DNA from: CAYPZT01 sp964415435
GTDB taxonomy: Bacteria > Patescibacteriota > Microgenomatia > UBA1406 > GWC2-37-13
Direction of reading: 5' to 3'
Length of the DNA stretch: 13,801 bases
Assembly: GCA_964415435.1 (NCBI GenBank)
Contig: CAYPZT010000029.1
Span: 1 to 13,801 of the forward strand
Position numbers and translations under genes: made by a program. The first letter of the stretch is position 1. The number at the start of each line of letters is the position of its first letter. A model generated the notes under the pieces. The model ran no database searches and was not told the origin of the DNA. It worked only from the letters and a program-made list of their open reading frames with translations. Shown piece by piece: positions 8,359 to 13,357 of the stretch.

Positions 8359-8992
8359 AAAGTAGTCTGCGAATTTTTAGCTTTAACTCTGCCCTTATCT
8401 TTTTGTCATGAATATAATCAAGATCGGAAATGTCAAGTTGCACTATTTTAATATATTTAGAGTATGATTTGATCCACCGTTTATTTAACGCTTCAAGAAG
8501 TTGGAGATACCTGATCAACTTCTTTCTCCCAACTTTGATCTCAAAGCTTCTCCCACGGGCTACAATACGATCATACATAACCTCTACAGGCGCAGTAAGA
8601 AAGATAATAACATCAGGTTTTATTAGAAATTTTTCATACTCCTTGAAGGCATCCATATAAACCTGCCACTCGCCTTTCGACATACTTCCTTCTTGCAAGA
8701 GCGCACCTCCGTAAGCAAACACATCTTCATAAATCGGTACGTCGAGAATGACAGGCTTCTTTTGATAGAGTGGTAGGATAGATAGAGTCTGTTTTACCTT
8801 CTCAACAAGAAAAAACATCTCCGAGGAGAATGCCCATCTTTTTTTGTCTCCATAGAATTTTTTAAGAAAAGGATTTGCCTTGAAGTTCTCTTCTATTTTA
8901 TAGAACCCGAACTCTTTTGAGATAAACTGTACAAACGTAGTTTTTCCAACACCGAGAGTGCCGGCGACCGATACAAAAAGCTTCTTTTTCAT
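8351..8992 (-). CDS. Deoxynucleoside kinase (dGK/dAK/dCK family)
   Basis: 213 aa, a typical length. The P-loop GTLGVGKTT (11-19) is followed by the family's NPFLKKFYGD substrate segment, FSSEMFFLVEKVKQT, DVPIYEDVFAY, MSKGEWQVY, the LTAPVEVMYDRIVARGRSFE lid and YLQLLEALNKRW. It would phosphorylate deoxynucleosides for salvage, an expected need of a host-dependent small-genome cell. Odd point: the usual D/E-R-S triplet at the active site reads DVP, so the conserved arginine is absent or shifted, which may alter substrate or activity. First gene of the operon with the NMN and phosphopantetheine adenylyltransferases. The ATG at 8992 agrees with a promoter giving a leader of about 6 nt. Confidence 0.88.
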   Translation of the reverse strand: MKKKLFVSVAGTLGVGKTTFVQFISKEFGFYKIEENFKANPFLKKFYGDKKRWAFSSEMFFLVEKVKQTLSILPLYQKKPVILDVPIYEDVFAYGGALLQEGSMSKGEWQVYMDAFKEYEKFLIKPDVIIFLTAPVEVMYDRIVARGRSFEIKVGRKKLIRYLQLLEALNKRWIKSYSKYIKIVQLDISDLDYIHDKKIRAELKLKIRRLLYE

Positions 8993-9004
8993 GAGTTGGG
9001 AAAA

Positions 9005-9013
9005 ATTGTAACA
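9005..9013 (-). promoter_or_regulatory. Extended -10 promoter of the dNK-NMNAT-CoA operon
   Basis: Minus strand TGTTACAAT (9013-9005), an extended -10 with one mismatch in the hexamer. The predicted +1 is near 8998, 6 nt before ATG 8992. It lies back to back with, and overlaps, the divergent tgt promoter. Confidence 0.5.
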
Positions 9014-9021
9014 TGAAGTTT

Positions 9022-9030
9022 TGCTATAAT
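9022..9030 (+). promoter_or_regulatory. Extended -10 promoter of tgt
   Basis: TGCTATAAT (9022-9030) is a perfect extended -10. The predicted start near 9037 lies just before a long folded leader. Its -35 region coincides with the -10 of the divergent kinase operon, so RNA polymerase probably cannot occupy both at once. Confidence 0.6.
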
Positions 9031-9039
9031 GTCTTGAAT

Positions 9040-9181
9040 TTTTCAGGTAGATTCTGTCTCAAATTCATTCTCCGCCAGGGTTCAGTCGGAAAAGCGAAGA
9101 TACTCTTTTTCGAAATGGGTATCAAGCTTTTCCTCCTTCTACGCTGTCGGGAGCCCTTTCTTTTCGACACCTACCTGAAAA
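9040..9181 (+). ncRNA. Structured 5' leader of tgt, candidate cis-regulatory RNA
   Basis: The 154-nt leader is closed by an 11-bp perfect long-range helix: TTTTCAGGTAG (9040-9050) with CTACCTGAAAA (9171-9181). Inside, AGGGTTC (9077-9083) pairs with GAGCCCT (9151-9157), one G-U. A long arm follows: GGAAAAGC (9088-9095) with GCTTTTCC (9126-9133), capped by GATAC (9099-9103) with GTATC (9119-9123). A competing hairpin TGTCG/CGACA (9145-9149/9165-9169) would break the second helix, which is the kind of switch a riboswitch uses. The 3' strand of the closing helix ends 9 nt before ATG 9191. Position before tgt suggests a queuine/preQ-linked signal, but I do not recognise a known class. The helices are seen; ligand control is inference. 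Confidence 0.5.
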
Positions 9182-9190
9182 TATATATCT

Positions 9191-10375
9191 ATGTTTCAAT
9201 TTACAGTCATTAAAAAAGACCCTACCTCACATGCGCGTACCGGTGTTTTTGAAACACCTCACGGTGAGCTTCATACCCCCGAACTTGCCATCGTTGCAAC
9301 CGAAGCAGAGGTACGCGGTATACCCAAAGAGAGGCTTGAATCATTGCCGATTCGCTATACCATCAGTAATACCTTCCATACCTATACCCAAGGACTCGTG
9401 CCGAACATCAAAGAGGCAGGTGGAATAAATACCTATATGAACTATAAACACACAACCGCAACTGATTCAGGTGGATTTCAGGTATTTTCACTAGGCTTCG
9501 GTAAAGCACACGGGGTGGGAAAAGTGAGTTCAATCTTCCCGGAGGAAAACTCAAAAGAAAAAGGTCTTCTTGTGATCCGAGACACCGATAATCTGATCCA
9601 TATCACACATGAAGGTGTATTCTTTAACTTCGACGGCAAACCTCTCCTTTTCACTCCGGAACTGTCGATCAAAATCCAGCAAGACCTAGGTGCTGATATC
9701 ATGTTTGCTTTCGATGAGTGCACCTCACCCCTAAACAGTCATGAATATACAAGACAGGCCATGGAAAGAACACATCGCTGGCTGGCAAGATCACTAAATA
9801 CATGGAACAATCGTGGGGAGCAGGCCCTTTTTGGGATTGTACAGGGAGGTCACTTTGAGGACCTGAGAAAAATATCTGCCGAGCATGTGTCAAAAATCGA
9901 TGTCCCAGGCTACGGAATTGGTGGATCCTTGGGAAGAACCAAAGAAGATCTTTATAAAATCTTGGAATGGACTATACCCTACTTACCCGACAGTAGGCCC
10001 CGGCACCTCCTTGGGATCGGTCAGGTTCGTGATATCTTCGAGGCAGTTGAGCGAGGTGCAGACCTGTTTGACTGCGTTATTCCAACCCGTGAAGCACGAC
10101 ATAAATTGCTTTATACCAAAAAAGGTAAGGTCGCTCTTCGTAAGTTGAAAGAGAAAGATGAGGTTATTGAAGCGGGATGTGAGTGTGAGGCTTGTACAAC
10201 AGGAATCACATACAGAAAACTCTATAGCTTTTTCTTAGAGAAGGATCCGCAGGCATTTTATTTCTCAACCGTACATAATATCTACTTCTTCACTACTCTT
10301 ATGAAGGAAATAAGAGAATCCATACATAACAAGAACTTCGCGGAACTGAAAAAGAAGTACTATGAATTTTATTAA
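9191..10375 (+). CDS. tgt: tRNA-guanine transglycosylase
   Basis: 394 aa. It exchanges guanine 34 of tRNAs with GUN anticodons (Tyr, His, Asn, Asp) for preQ1 or queuine. Key residues are visible: DSGGFQVFS with the acid/base Asp92, the DEC base-binding segment (176-178), GIVQGG (215-220), GIGGS (242-246), and FDCVIPTREARH with the nucleophile Asp294. The zinc site is CECEAC (Cys330, Cys332, Cys335) with His362. Residues about 101-140 between the DSGG motif and the EGV strand are longer than in E. coli Tgt. No Shine-Dalgarno sequence precedes the ATG, which sits 9 nt after the folded leader. The gene is monocistronic and ends at a bidirectional terminator. No preQ1 synthesis gene is in the window, so precursor supply is unknown. 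Confidence 0.95.
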   Translation: MFQFTVIKKDPTSHARTGVFETPHGELHTPELAIVATEAEVRGIPKERLESLPIRYTISNTFHTYTQGLVPNIKEAGGINTYMNYKHTTATDSGGFQVFSLGFGKAHGVGKVSSIFPEENSKEKGLLVIRDTDNLIHITHEGVFFNFDGKPLLFTPELSIKIQQDLGADIMFAFDECTSPLNSHEYTRQAMERTHRWLARSLNTWNNRGEQALFGIVQGGHFEDLRKISAEHVSKIDVPGYGIGGSLGRTKEDLYKILEWTIPYLPDSRPRHLLGIGQVRDIFEAVERGADLFDCVIPTREARHKLLYTKKGKVALRKLKEKDEVIEAGCECEACTTGITYRKLYSFFLEKDPQAFYFSTVHNIYFFTTLMKEIRESIHNKNFAELKKKYYEFY

Positions 10376-10383
10376 ACCCAAAT

Positions 10384-10437
10384 AAAAAGCGGAGTCTTCA
10401 AAAACTAAAACTAGCTTCAAAGATACTCCGCGTTTTT
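10384..10437. terminator. Bidirectional terminator between tgt and the RRM gene
   Basis: GCGGAGT (10389-10395) pairs with ACTCCGC (10425-10431), flanked by AAAAA on the left and TTTTT on the right, so it works for both convergent genes. The loop is unusually long (29 nt). Confidence 0.85.
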
Positions 10438-10438
10438 A

Positions 10439-10768
10439 TTAGGCTTGATCTCCGCCTCCAAAGCCGCCTTGATCTCCACCATATCCGCCACCTCGGTTTC
10501 CACCGAAGTCACGTTTTGGTTGAGGAGGTCGAGCCTCAGAAACGACGAGCTTTCTACCTTGGAAATCCTGACCATTCATAGTATCGATAGCTTTTTGAGC
10601 TTCTTCTTCGGTTGCCATTTCGACGAAACCGAATCCTTTTGAACGTCCAGAATCACGATATGTGATGACTGAAGCTGAAACAACAGTGCCTGCTGCGGCA
10701 AACTGTTCCTTAAGCTGATCATCTGTCACTTCGTAAAGAAGATTTCCTACGTATAATTTTTTATTCAT
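10439..10768 (-). CDS. RRM-type RNA-binding protein with glycine-rich tail
   Basis: 109 aa. One RNA-recognition motif fills residues 3-78: RNP2 is LYVGNL (5-10) and RNP1 is KGFGFVEM (44-51), with aromatic residues in the RNA-stacking positions. Residues 80-109 form a basic then Gly-rich tail (RDFGGNRGGGYGGDQ), as in cyanobacterial Rbp and plant glycine-rich RNA-binding proteins. Likely role: binding single-stranded RNA as a chaperone, possibly during cold or stress. It is the one gene here with a clear Shine-Dalgarno-like sequence (GGGGGTGA at 10782-10775, 6 nt before ATG), which suggests strong translation. A leader of about 147 nt with a hairpin plus T-run may regulate it. Monocistronic by position; it ends at the shared terminator with tgt. 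Confidence 0.92.
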   Translation of the reverse strand: MNKKLYVGNLLYEVTDDQLKEQFAAAGTVVSASVITYRDSGRSKGFGFVEMATEEEAQKAIDTMNGQDFQGRKLVVSEARPPQPKRDFGGNRGGGYGGDQGGFGGGDQA

Positions 10769-10884
10769 GTAACTTCACCCCCTCTCCCACGAGAATTCAT
10801 GACGAATCCGTATGTCCGGTAAGTTGAAATTGAAGTAAGTAAAAAGCAGTGGATTGTATTGTGTAGAGCCTGTATCAAAAAAGG

Positions 10885-10902
10885 AAAAAAATCGCTTAGC
10901 GA
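10885..10902 (-). terminator. Short hairpin plus T-run in the RRM leader / after trpS
   Basis: Minus strand TCGC-TAA-GCGA (10902-10892) runs straight into seven T (10891-10885). The stem is short (4-5 bp), so it is weak. It may terminate trpS transcripts, or, lying about 15 nt after the predicted RRM start site, attenuate that gene. Confidence 0.4.
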
Positions 10903-10921
10903 GAACTAACTAACTGCAGTT

Positions 10922-10930
10922 ATTATATCA
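10922..10930 (-). promoter_or_regulatory. Extended -10 promoter of the RRM gene
   Basis: Minus strand TGATATAAT (10930-10922), extended -10, with TTGCTT as a weak -35 at 17-nt spacing. The predicted +1 near 10915 falls inside a perfect palindrome TAACTGCAGTTA (10911-10922) that could be an operator. Confidence 0.55.
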
Positions 10931-10953
10931 AATACACTGTCACAAAGCAAAAA

Positions 10954-11928
10954 TCACCCTAATCCCATCTTTGTTTTTACCTCAGAGACGGTTTGAGAAG
11001 CGATTGCGCCGGCACGCTTAGCACCATCGGCAATAACATCCTCGACATATGAAGCATTGCTTTCAAGCTCAGTACGCTTTTCCTGAAACAACTGAAGCTC
11101 CTTATAAATAGCCTCAGAAACTGCATCTTTGACTGTTGAGAACTGAAGTGTCCCAGCATCATATTCTTTCTTGAATCTATCTGCATCATCAGGAATAAAG
11201 AGGTCGACGAAAGCAAAAAGACTTTTCACTCCACCTGTCATCTCACCCCCAGCCTGGGTTGCTGTGGGAATACTGCGCACCTTTTTTTGGATTTCTTCTT
11301 TGCTGTCAGTCAGATTAATATAACTTCCCTCAACCGATTTACCCATTTTCCCTTCACCTTTTAGAGATGGGACATATTCCCCTTTTGTAGCAAATCTTTT
11401 CGGTTCTGGAAAATCGAGTCCATACTGCGCATTCATCTTGCGAGCAATATCTCGGGCCACCTCAAGATGCGGCTCCTGATCAATTCCAACCGGTACTAAA
11501 CCCGCCTTATAAACCAAGATATCTGAAGCCATAAGAATAGGATAATTCAGGAGTGCCATGGTCGTGTTCTTCGGATACTGACGAACCTTTTCTTTAAACG
11601 TGGGCAGATCTTGCATGCGTCCAATCGAGACTACAGAAGAAAAATAGAATGCGAGTTCAAAGTGTTCTGGCACATCTGCCTGTTGGAAGATTACGCTTTT
11701 TTTAGGGTCAAGGCCGGCTGCAAGATAATCGATTACAATCTCACGTCTATTTTTCCTAAGTTCTTCAATATTGTATGGTGTGGTCAATGTATGGGCATCT
11801 GCCACCATGTAGAGAGTCTCTATTTCAGGATCAGCCTGCAGTTCAAGCATACCCTTTACCGCACCCAGGTAATTACCAAGATGCAGTCTGCCAGTCGCCC
11901 TAATACCGGATAAAACACGTGTTTTCAT
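10954..11928 (-). CDS. trpS: Tryptophanyl-tRNA synthetase
   Basis: 324 aa from ATG 11928, the normal length of bacterial TrpRS, a class Ic enzyme that charges tRNA-Trp. SGIRATGRLHLGNYLGA carries the HIGH box (HLGN, 16-19), ILMASDILVYKAGLVPVGIDQ forms the tryptophan/ATP pocket, and GKMGKS (193-198) is the KMSKS box in its common KMGKS form. The ATG at 11937 (three codons earlier) is the alternative start; family alignment favours 11928. It begins 13 bp after the GNAT stop, in a unit that reads trpR, Trp leader peptide, attenuator, GNAT, trpS. The synthetase should therefore rise when charged tRNA-Trp falls and when TrpR lacks tryptophan. It has no visible promoter of its own. Confidence 0.96.
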   Translation of the reverse strand: MKTRVLSGIRATGRLHLGNYLGAVKGMLELQADPEIETLYMVADAHTLTTPYNIEELRKNRREIVIDYLAAGLDPKKSVIFQQADVPEHFELAFYFSSVVSIGRMQDLPTFKEKVRQYPKNTTMALLNYPILMASDILVYKAGLVPVGIDQEPHLEVARDIARKMNAQYGLDFPEPKRFATKGEYVPSLKGEGKMGKSVEGSYINLTDSKEEIQKKVRSIPTATQAGGEMTGGVKSLFAFVDLFIPDDADRFKKEYDAGTLQFSTVKDAVSEAIYKELQLFQEKRTELESNASYVEDVIADGAKRAGAIASQTVSEVKTKMGLG

Positions 11929-11941
11929 ATAGGTCATTGTA

Positions 11942-12628
11942 TCAGAAATTTGGCCGACCCATGATAAACATTGAGTCCAAACAGCCCACATGTGCCGCAA
12001 AAAACTCATCTATATCCTGTTCACCGCTTAACGTACGAAATAACGGATGTGTATAGGTATCTTTATTTACGAGCGTCTGCTCATTGAATTCCCCACTCAT
12101 CCCCAGCCGTTCCCGCAGCTCGTGTGATATTCCTATAACTTCTTCTGTGGGAATATCTCGAATGGGAAAAAGATTTTCGCAGTAACGTCCCCTTGCCCGT
12201 GCAACGACCGGATTCTGTGTACGGCCTGCAATATAATCGATTGGGAGATCCAGACTCTTATAAAGGGTTTTTCCCTCTCTCGCGAGAGCCTGTCCCACTC
12301 CGTTTGCCTGCACACTTTGTTTGACTACGAGCCCCGCGATATATACTACCCCCTTTCCCCTATATGTAAAATGCTCACTACTCATGAAACCAACCGGCTC
12401 ACTATTTTTGATAAGAAAAAAGGTTTCATATGGCAGTAAGTGCTCCAAGACTTCCCTCTCAAATTCCGGTGTTATTGAAGGGACATGAAAGGCATCAGCG
12501 GCAACTTCTACTCCATACCTTAAGTATTGCTGTTGTAAGTCTGATGACAAAGAGTCGAACCTGAAGCCAGTAACTTCGCCACCACCCTGTTTTAATCTGA
12601 TTTGTTTTTTTTCAATTTCGTACTGCAT
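11942..12628 (-). CDS. GNAT-family N-acetyltransferase between the Trp attenuator and trpS
   Basis: 228 aa from ATG 12628. An upstream in-frame ATG at 12688 lies before the attenuator terminator and would be cut off with it, so 12628 is preferred. The acetyl-CoA fold is seen in the order: strand ETFFLIKNSEPVGFMSS, strand VVYIAGLVV (94-102), then QANGVGQALAREG, matching the pyrophosphate loop Q-x-x-G-x-G (107-112), followed by the helix and a short strand IDYIAGRTQNP. The first 40 residues and the last 70 are not recognisable. The acceptor is unknown. Its place inside the trpS transcription unit means it is controlled by tryptophan supply, which suggests acetylation of an amino acid, a tRNA-linked compound or a protein in that response. 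No Shine-Dalgarno sequence. Confidence 0.75.
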   Translation of the reverse strand: MQYEIEKKQIRLKQGGGEVTGFRFDSLSSDLQQQYLRYGVEVAADAFHVPSITPEFEREVLEHLLPYETFFLIKNSEPVGFMSSEHFTYRGKGVVYIAGLVVKQSVQANGVGQALAREGKTLYKSLDLPIDYIAGRTQNPVVARARGRYCENLFPIRDIPTEEVIGISHELRERLGMSGEFNEQTLVNKDTYTHPLFRTLSGEQDIDEFFAAHVGCLDSMFIMGRPNF

Positions 12629-12650
12629 AGCTAAATTAAGAATTACTAAT

Positions 12651-12672
12651 AAAAAACCCTCCTTTCGGAGAG
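12651..12672 (-). terminator. Attenuator terminator (3:4 hairpin) of the trp leader
   Basis: Minus strand CTCTCC (12672-12667), GAAA tetraloop, GGAGGG (12662-12657), then TTTTTT. The stem has one U-G pair. The 5' arm (with the following G) also pairs with segment 2 of the leader, making the two structures mutually exclusive. Confidence 0.85.
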
Positions 12673-12717
12673 CTAAAGTTTTACACAATAAATAATTACC
12701 CTCCGTAGATTTGAGGG
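12657..12717 (-). promoter_or_regulatory. trp attenuator: alternative RNA hairpins
   Basis: Four segments on the minus strand: 1 = CCCTC (12717-12713), 2 = CGGAGGG (12705-12699), 3 = CTCTCCG (12672-12666), 4 = GGAGGG (12662-12657). 1:2 is a 5-bp pause/protector hairpin, 2:3 a 7-bp antiterminator with one G-U, 3:4 the terminator. Segment 2 overlaps the leader peptide's last codons, 14 nt after the second Trp codon. A ribosome stalled at Trp would mask 1 and free 2 to pair with 3; one that reaches the stop would cover 2. Confidence 0.85.
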
Positions 12718-12755
12718 CGCCACCATGAAGCTAATTGGGGAAGAAGTTTTTTCAT
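12696..12755 (-). CDS. Trp leader peptide with tandem Trp codons (trpL-like)
   Basis: A 19-codon frame, MKKLLPQLASWWRPQIYGG, ends in TAA just inside the attenuator. The adjacent TGG TGG codons (12725-12720) and the following Arg recall E. coli TrpL, which ends GWWRTS. Its ATG overlaps the trpR stop codon (ATGA, 12755-12752), and no separate promoter or Shine-Dalgarno sequence is seen, so the peptide is probably made by ribosomes that finish trpR. Its translation senses charged tRNA-Trp and sets the choice between the antiterminator and the terminator in front of the GNAT gene and trpS. The peptide itself is not expected to have another job. Sequence features are seen directly; the mechanism is inferred from the classic trp operon. 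Confidence 0.88.
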   Translation of the reverse strand: MKKLLPQLASWWRPQIYGG

Positions 12756-13003
12756 ATGGATCTGAATCTGCCTTTTTTAATTTCGGTTGAACCTCGGGTT
12801 ACCGTTGCGATCCCGATTCCCAGATCATCAGCGATCGTGCGTTGGGGAAGTCCTTTTTTAAGCATCTTTACTATCTGTACTCGCTGCGGGAGCTCTTCAA
12901 GCTCACGCTCAGTTAACAGTCCCCGCAAAAAATTTTCCATCTCTGCCTTCGAGTCGATCATAATAAGATATTCGATAAGTTCATCAAGATTTTTTCTATT
13001 CAT
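12752..13003 (-). CDS. trpR: Trp repressor (TrpR)
   Basis: 83 aa. Residues 30-75 (LLTERELEELPQRVQIVKML, then GLPQRTIADDLGIGIATVTRGS) align with the E. coli TrpR core. Arg41 and Arg70 correspond to Arg54 and Arg84, which sandwich bound tryptophan; Arg55 and Ile65-Ala66-Thr67 correspond to DNA-contact residues of the helix-turn-helix. The pattern IATVTRGS separates it from YerC-type relatives, which have ISRVKR. Ser88 of E. coli aligns with a glutamate, and the C-terminal helix is lacking. It should bind tryptophan and repress at CTAG-containing operators, and one such site covers its own promoter. It heads the unit that includes the Trp leader, GNAT and trpS. The predicted mRNA start lies one or two bases before ATG. 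Confidence 0.93.
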   Translation of the reverse strand: MNRKNLDELIEYLIMIDSKAEMENFLRGLLTERELEELPQRVQIVKMLKKGLPQRTIADDLGIGIATVTRGSTEIKKGRFRSI

Positions 13004-13006
13004 TAC

Positions 13007-13024
13007 GTACTATTATACTAGTAC
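13007..13024. promoter_or_regulatory. TrpR operator
   Basis: GTACTATTATACTAGTAC matches the idealised E. coli trp operator GTACTAGTTAACTAGTAC at 15 of 18 positions, with both GTACTA/TAGTAC arms perfect. It contains the whole -10 of trpR, so bound TrpR would block its own promoter. It ends 40 bp before the -10 of the divergent hydroxylase unit, which may also be affected. Confidence 0.85.
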
Positions 13025-13039
13025 ATTAGTATTTGTCAA
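13012..13039 (-). promoter_or_regulatory. trpR promoter
   Basis: Minus strand TTGACA (13039-13034), 16-nt spacer, TATAAT (13017-13012): both boxes are perfect consensus. The predicted +1 is about 13005, so the trpR message has almost no leader. Strong consensus boxes plus an embedded operator fit a tightly repressible promoter. Confidence 0.88.
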
Positions 13040-13063
13040 CAGTATTGTTGTGCAAATAATCTG

Positions 13064-13072
13064 TGTTATAAT
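13064..13072 (+). promoter_or_regulatory. Promoter of the T-box / hydroxylase unit
   Basis: TGTTATAAT is a perfect extended -10; TTGTTG (13045-13050) is a weak -35 at 16 nt. The predicted start near 13079 lies just before the first T-box helix. Confidence 0.7.
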
Positions 13073-13219
13073 AAATTTGAAATGCTTTGAAGGAGAAATA
13101 CCCTCCTTTACCCCGCGAAGTTTTATGCGAAGTGGGGTGAGCAGCAAAGTTGAACCTAGATTCGGTCTAGAAATAAGCAACGCCGGGAACTGCCCGTAAT
13201 AGCAAAAACAAGGCACAAG

Positions 13220-13251
13220 CAAGGTGGTACCACGAAATTCACTCGTCCTTG
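13220..13251 (+). promoter_or_regulatory. T-box antiterminator
   Basis: CAAGG (13220-13224), the seven-base bulge UGGUACC, ACGA (13232-13235), a 7-nt loop, UCGU (13243-13246), CCUUG (13247-13251). Both helices pair perfectly, which matches the canonical helix-bulge-helix of T-box RNAs. Uncharged tRNA would bind the bulge through its NCCA end. Confidence 0.92.
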
Positions 13252-13291
13252 CCAATCAATAGTTATTTGGTTGGTAGCGACGAGTTTTTTT
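13241..13291 (+). terminator. T-box terminator
   Basis: ACTCGTC (13241-13247) pairs with GACGAGT (13279-13285), and CCAATCAA (13252-13259) with TTGGTTGG (13267-13274, one G-U), followed by a run of T ending at 13291. The 5' arm shares TCGTCC with the antiterminator, so the two exclude each other. The ATG of the next leader peptide begins at the very next base. Confidence 0.9.
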
Positions 13292-13357
13292 ATGGATCAT
13301 TTTTCAAAACAGAATTTGTATTTCTTCTACTACTACCCTTCCGGAGGGCTCTACTGA
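13292..13357 (+). CDS. Phe/Tyr-rich leader peptide
   Basis: A 21-codon frame begins one base after the T-box terminator's T-run and ends in TGA. The core NLYFFYYYPSGG has six consecutive aromatic codons (TAT TTC TTC TAC TAC TAC, 13319-13336); in all, 5 Tyr and 3 Phe in 21 residues. This is the hallmark of a translated attenuator, like the E. coli pheA and pheST leaders. GACGAG, 7 nt before the ATG, is a weak ribosome site and is buried in the T-box terminator stem, so the peptide is made only after T-box readthrough. Aligned by distance to the antiterminator, the two Phe codons occupy the register of the two Trp codons in the trp leader, with Tyr codons on both sides. Either or both amino acids may be sensed. 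Confidence 0.87.
   Translation: MDHFSKQNLYFFYYYPSGGLY

Larger units (their letters stand above)
13079..13291 (+). ncRNA. T-box riboswitch, probably sensing tRNA-Tyr or tRNA-Phe
   Basis: The 3' half is a clear T-box: an antiterminator (13220-13251) overlapping a strong terminator (13241-13291). The bulge UGGUACC (13225-13231) has U at the variable position, which pairs with discriminator base A73. Bacterial tRNA-Tyr and tRNA-Phe have A73 whereas tRNA-Trp usually has G73, so Tyr or Phe is favoured. The 5' half is unusual: CTTTG/CAAAG (13085-13089/13145-13149) encloses two hairpins, AAGGAG/CTCCTT (13090-13095/13103-13108, loop AAAUACC) and ACCCC/GGGGT (13110-13114/13134-13138). Then come hairpins CTAGA/TCTAG (13157-13161/13167-13171) and CGGG/CCCG (about 13183-13196). 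The specifier codon could not be assigned; UAC in the first loop (13099-13101) is one candidate. Confidence 0.85.

Noticed and set aside
9077..9110. Resemblance of GGTTCAGTCGGAAAAGCGAAG to the SRP RNA domain IV motif
   Set aside because: The matching opposite strand of the SRP motif and its GGAA-capped hairpin are not present; these bases form other helices.
9013..9213. 66-codon open frame upstream of tgt
   Set aside because: Low-complexity hydrophobic translation, no ribosome site, overlaps the start of tgt, and the region is accounted for by long-range RNA pairing.
11929..12009. Longer start for trpS at 12009
   Set aside because: The extension lies in the GNAT coding region and is not part of any TrpRS; family alignment begins at ATG 11928.
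12629..12688. Longer start for the GNAT gene at ATG 12688
   Set aside because: The added 20 codons run through the attenuator terminator and its T-run; the segment is explained as regulatory RNA.
13133..13135. UGG as a Trp specifier codon in the T-box, suggested by the trpR neighbour
   Set aside because: The UGGU bulge predicts an A73 tRNA, whereas bacterial tRNA-Trp normally has G73. The next leader is Phe/Tyr-rich and UGG is largely in a predicted paired strand.
13125..13199. A 24-codon frame inside the T-box (ATG 13125 to TAA), first thought to be another leader peptide
   Set aside because: It lacks any aromatic or repeated control codons, has no ribosome site at proper spacing, and lies in the paired 5' half of the T-box.
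12735..13199. 154-codon plus-strand frame over trpR
   Set aside because: Antisense shadow of trpR that also runs across the operator, both promoters and the T-box.
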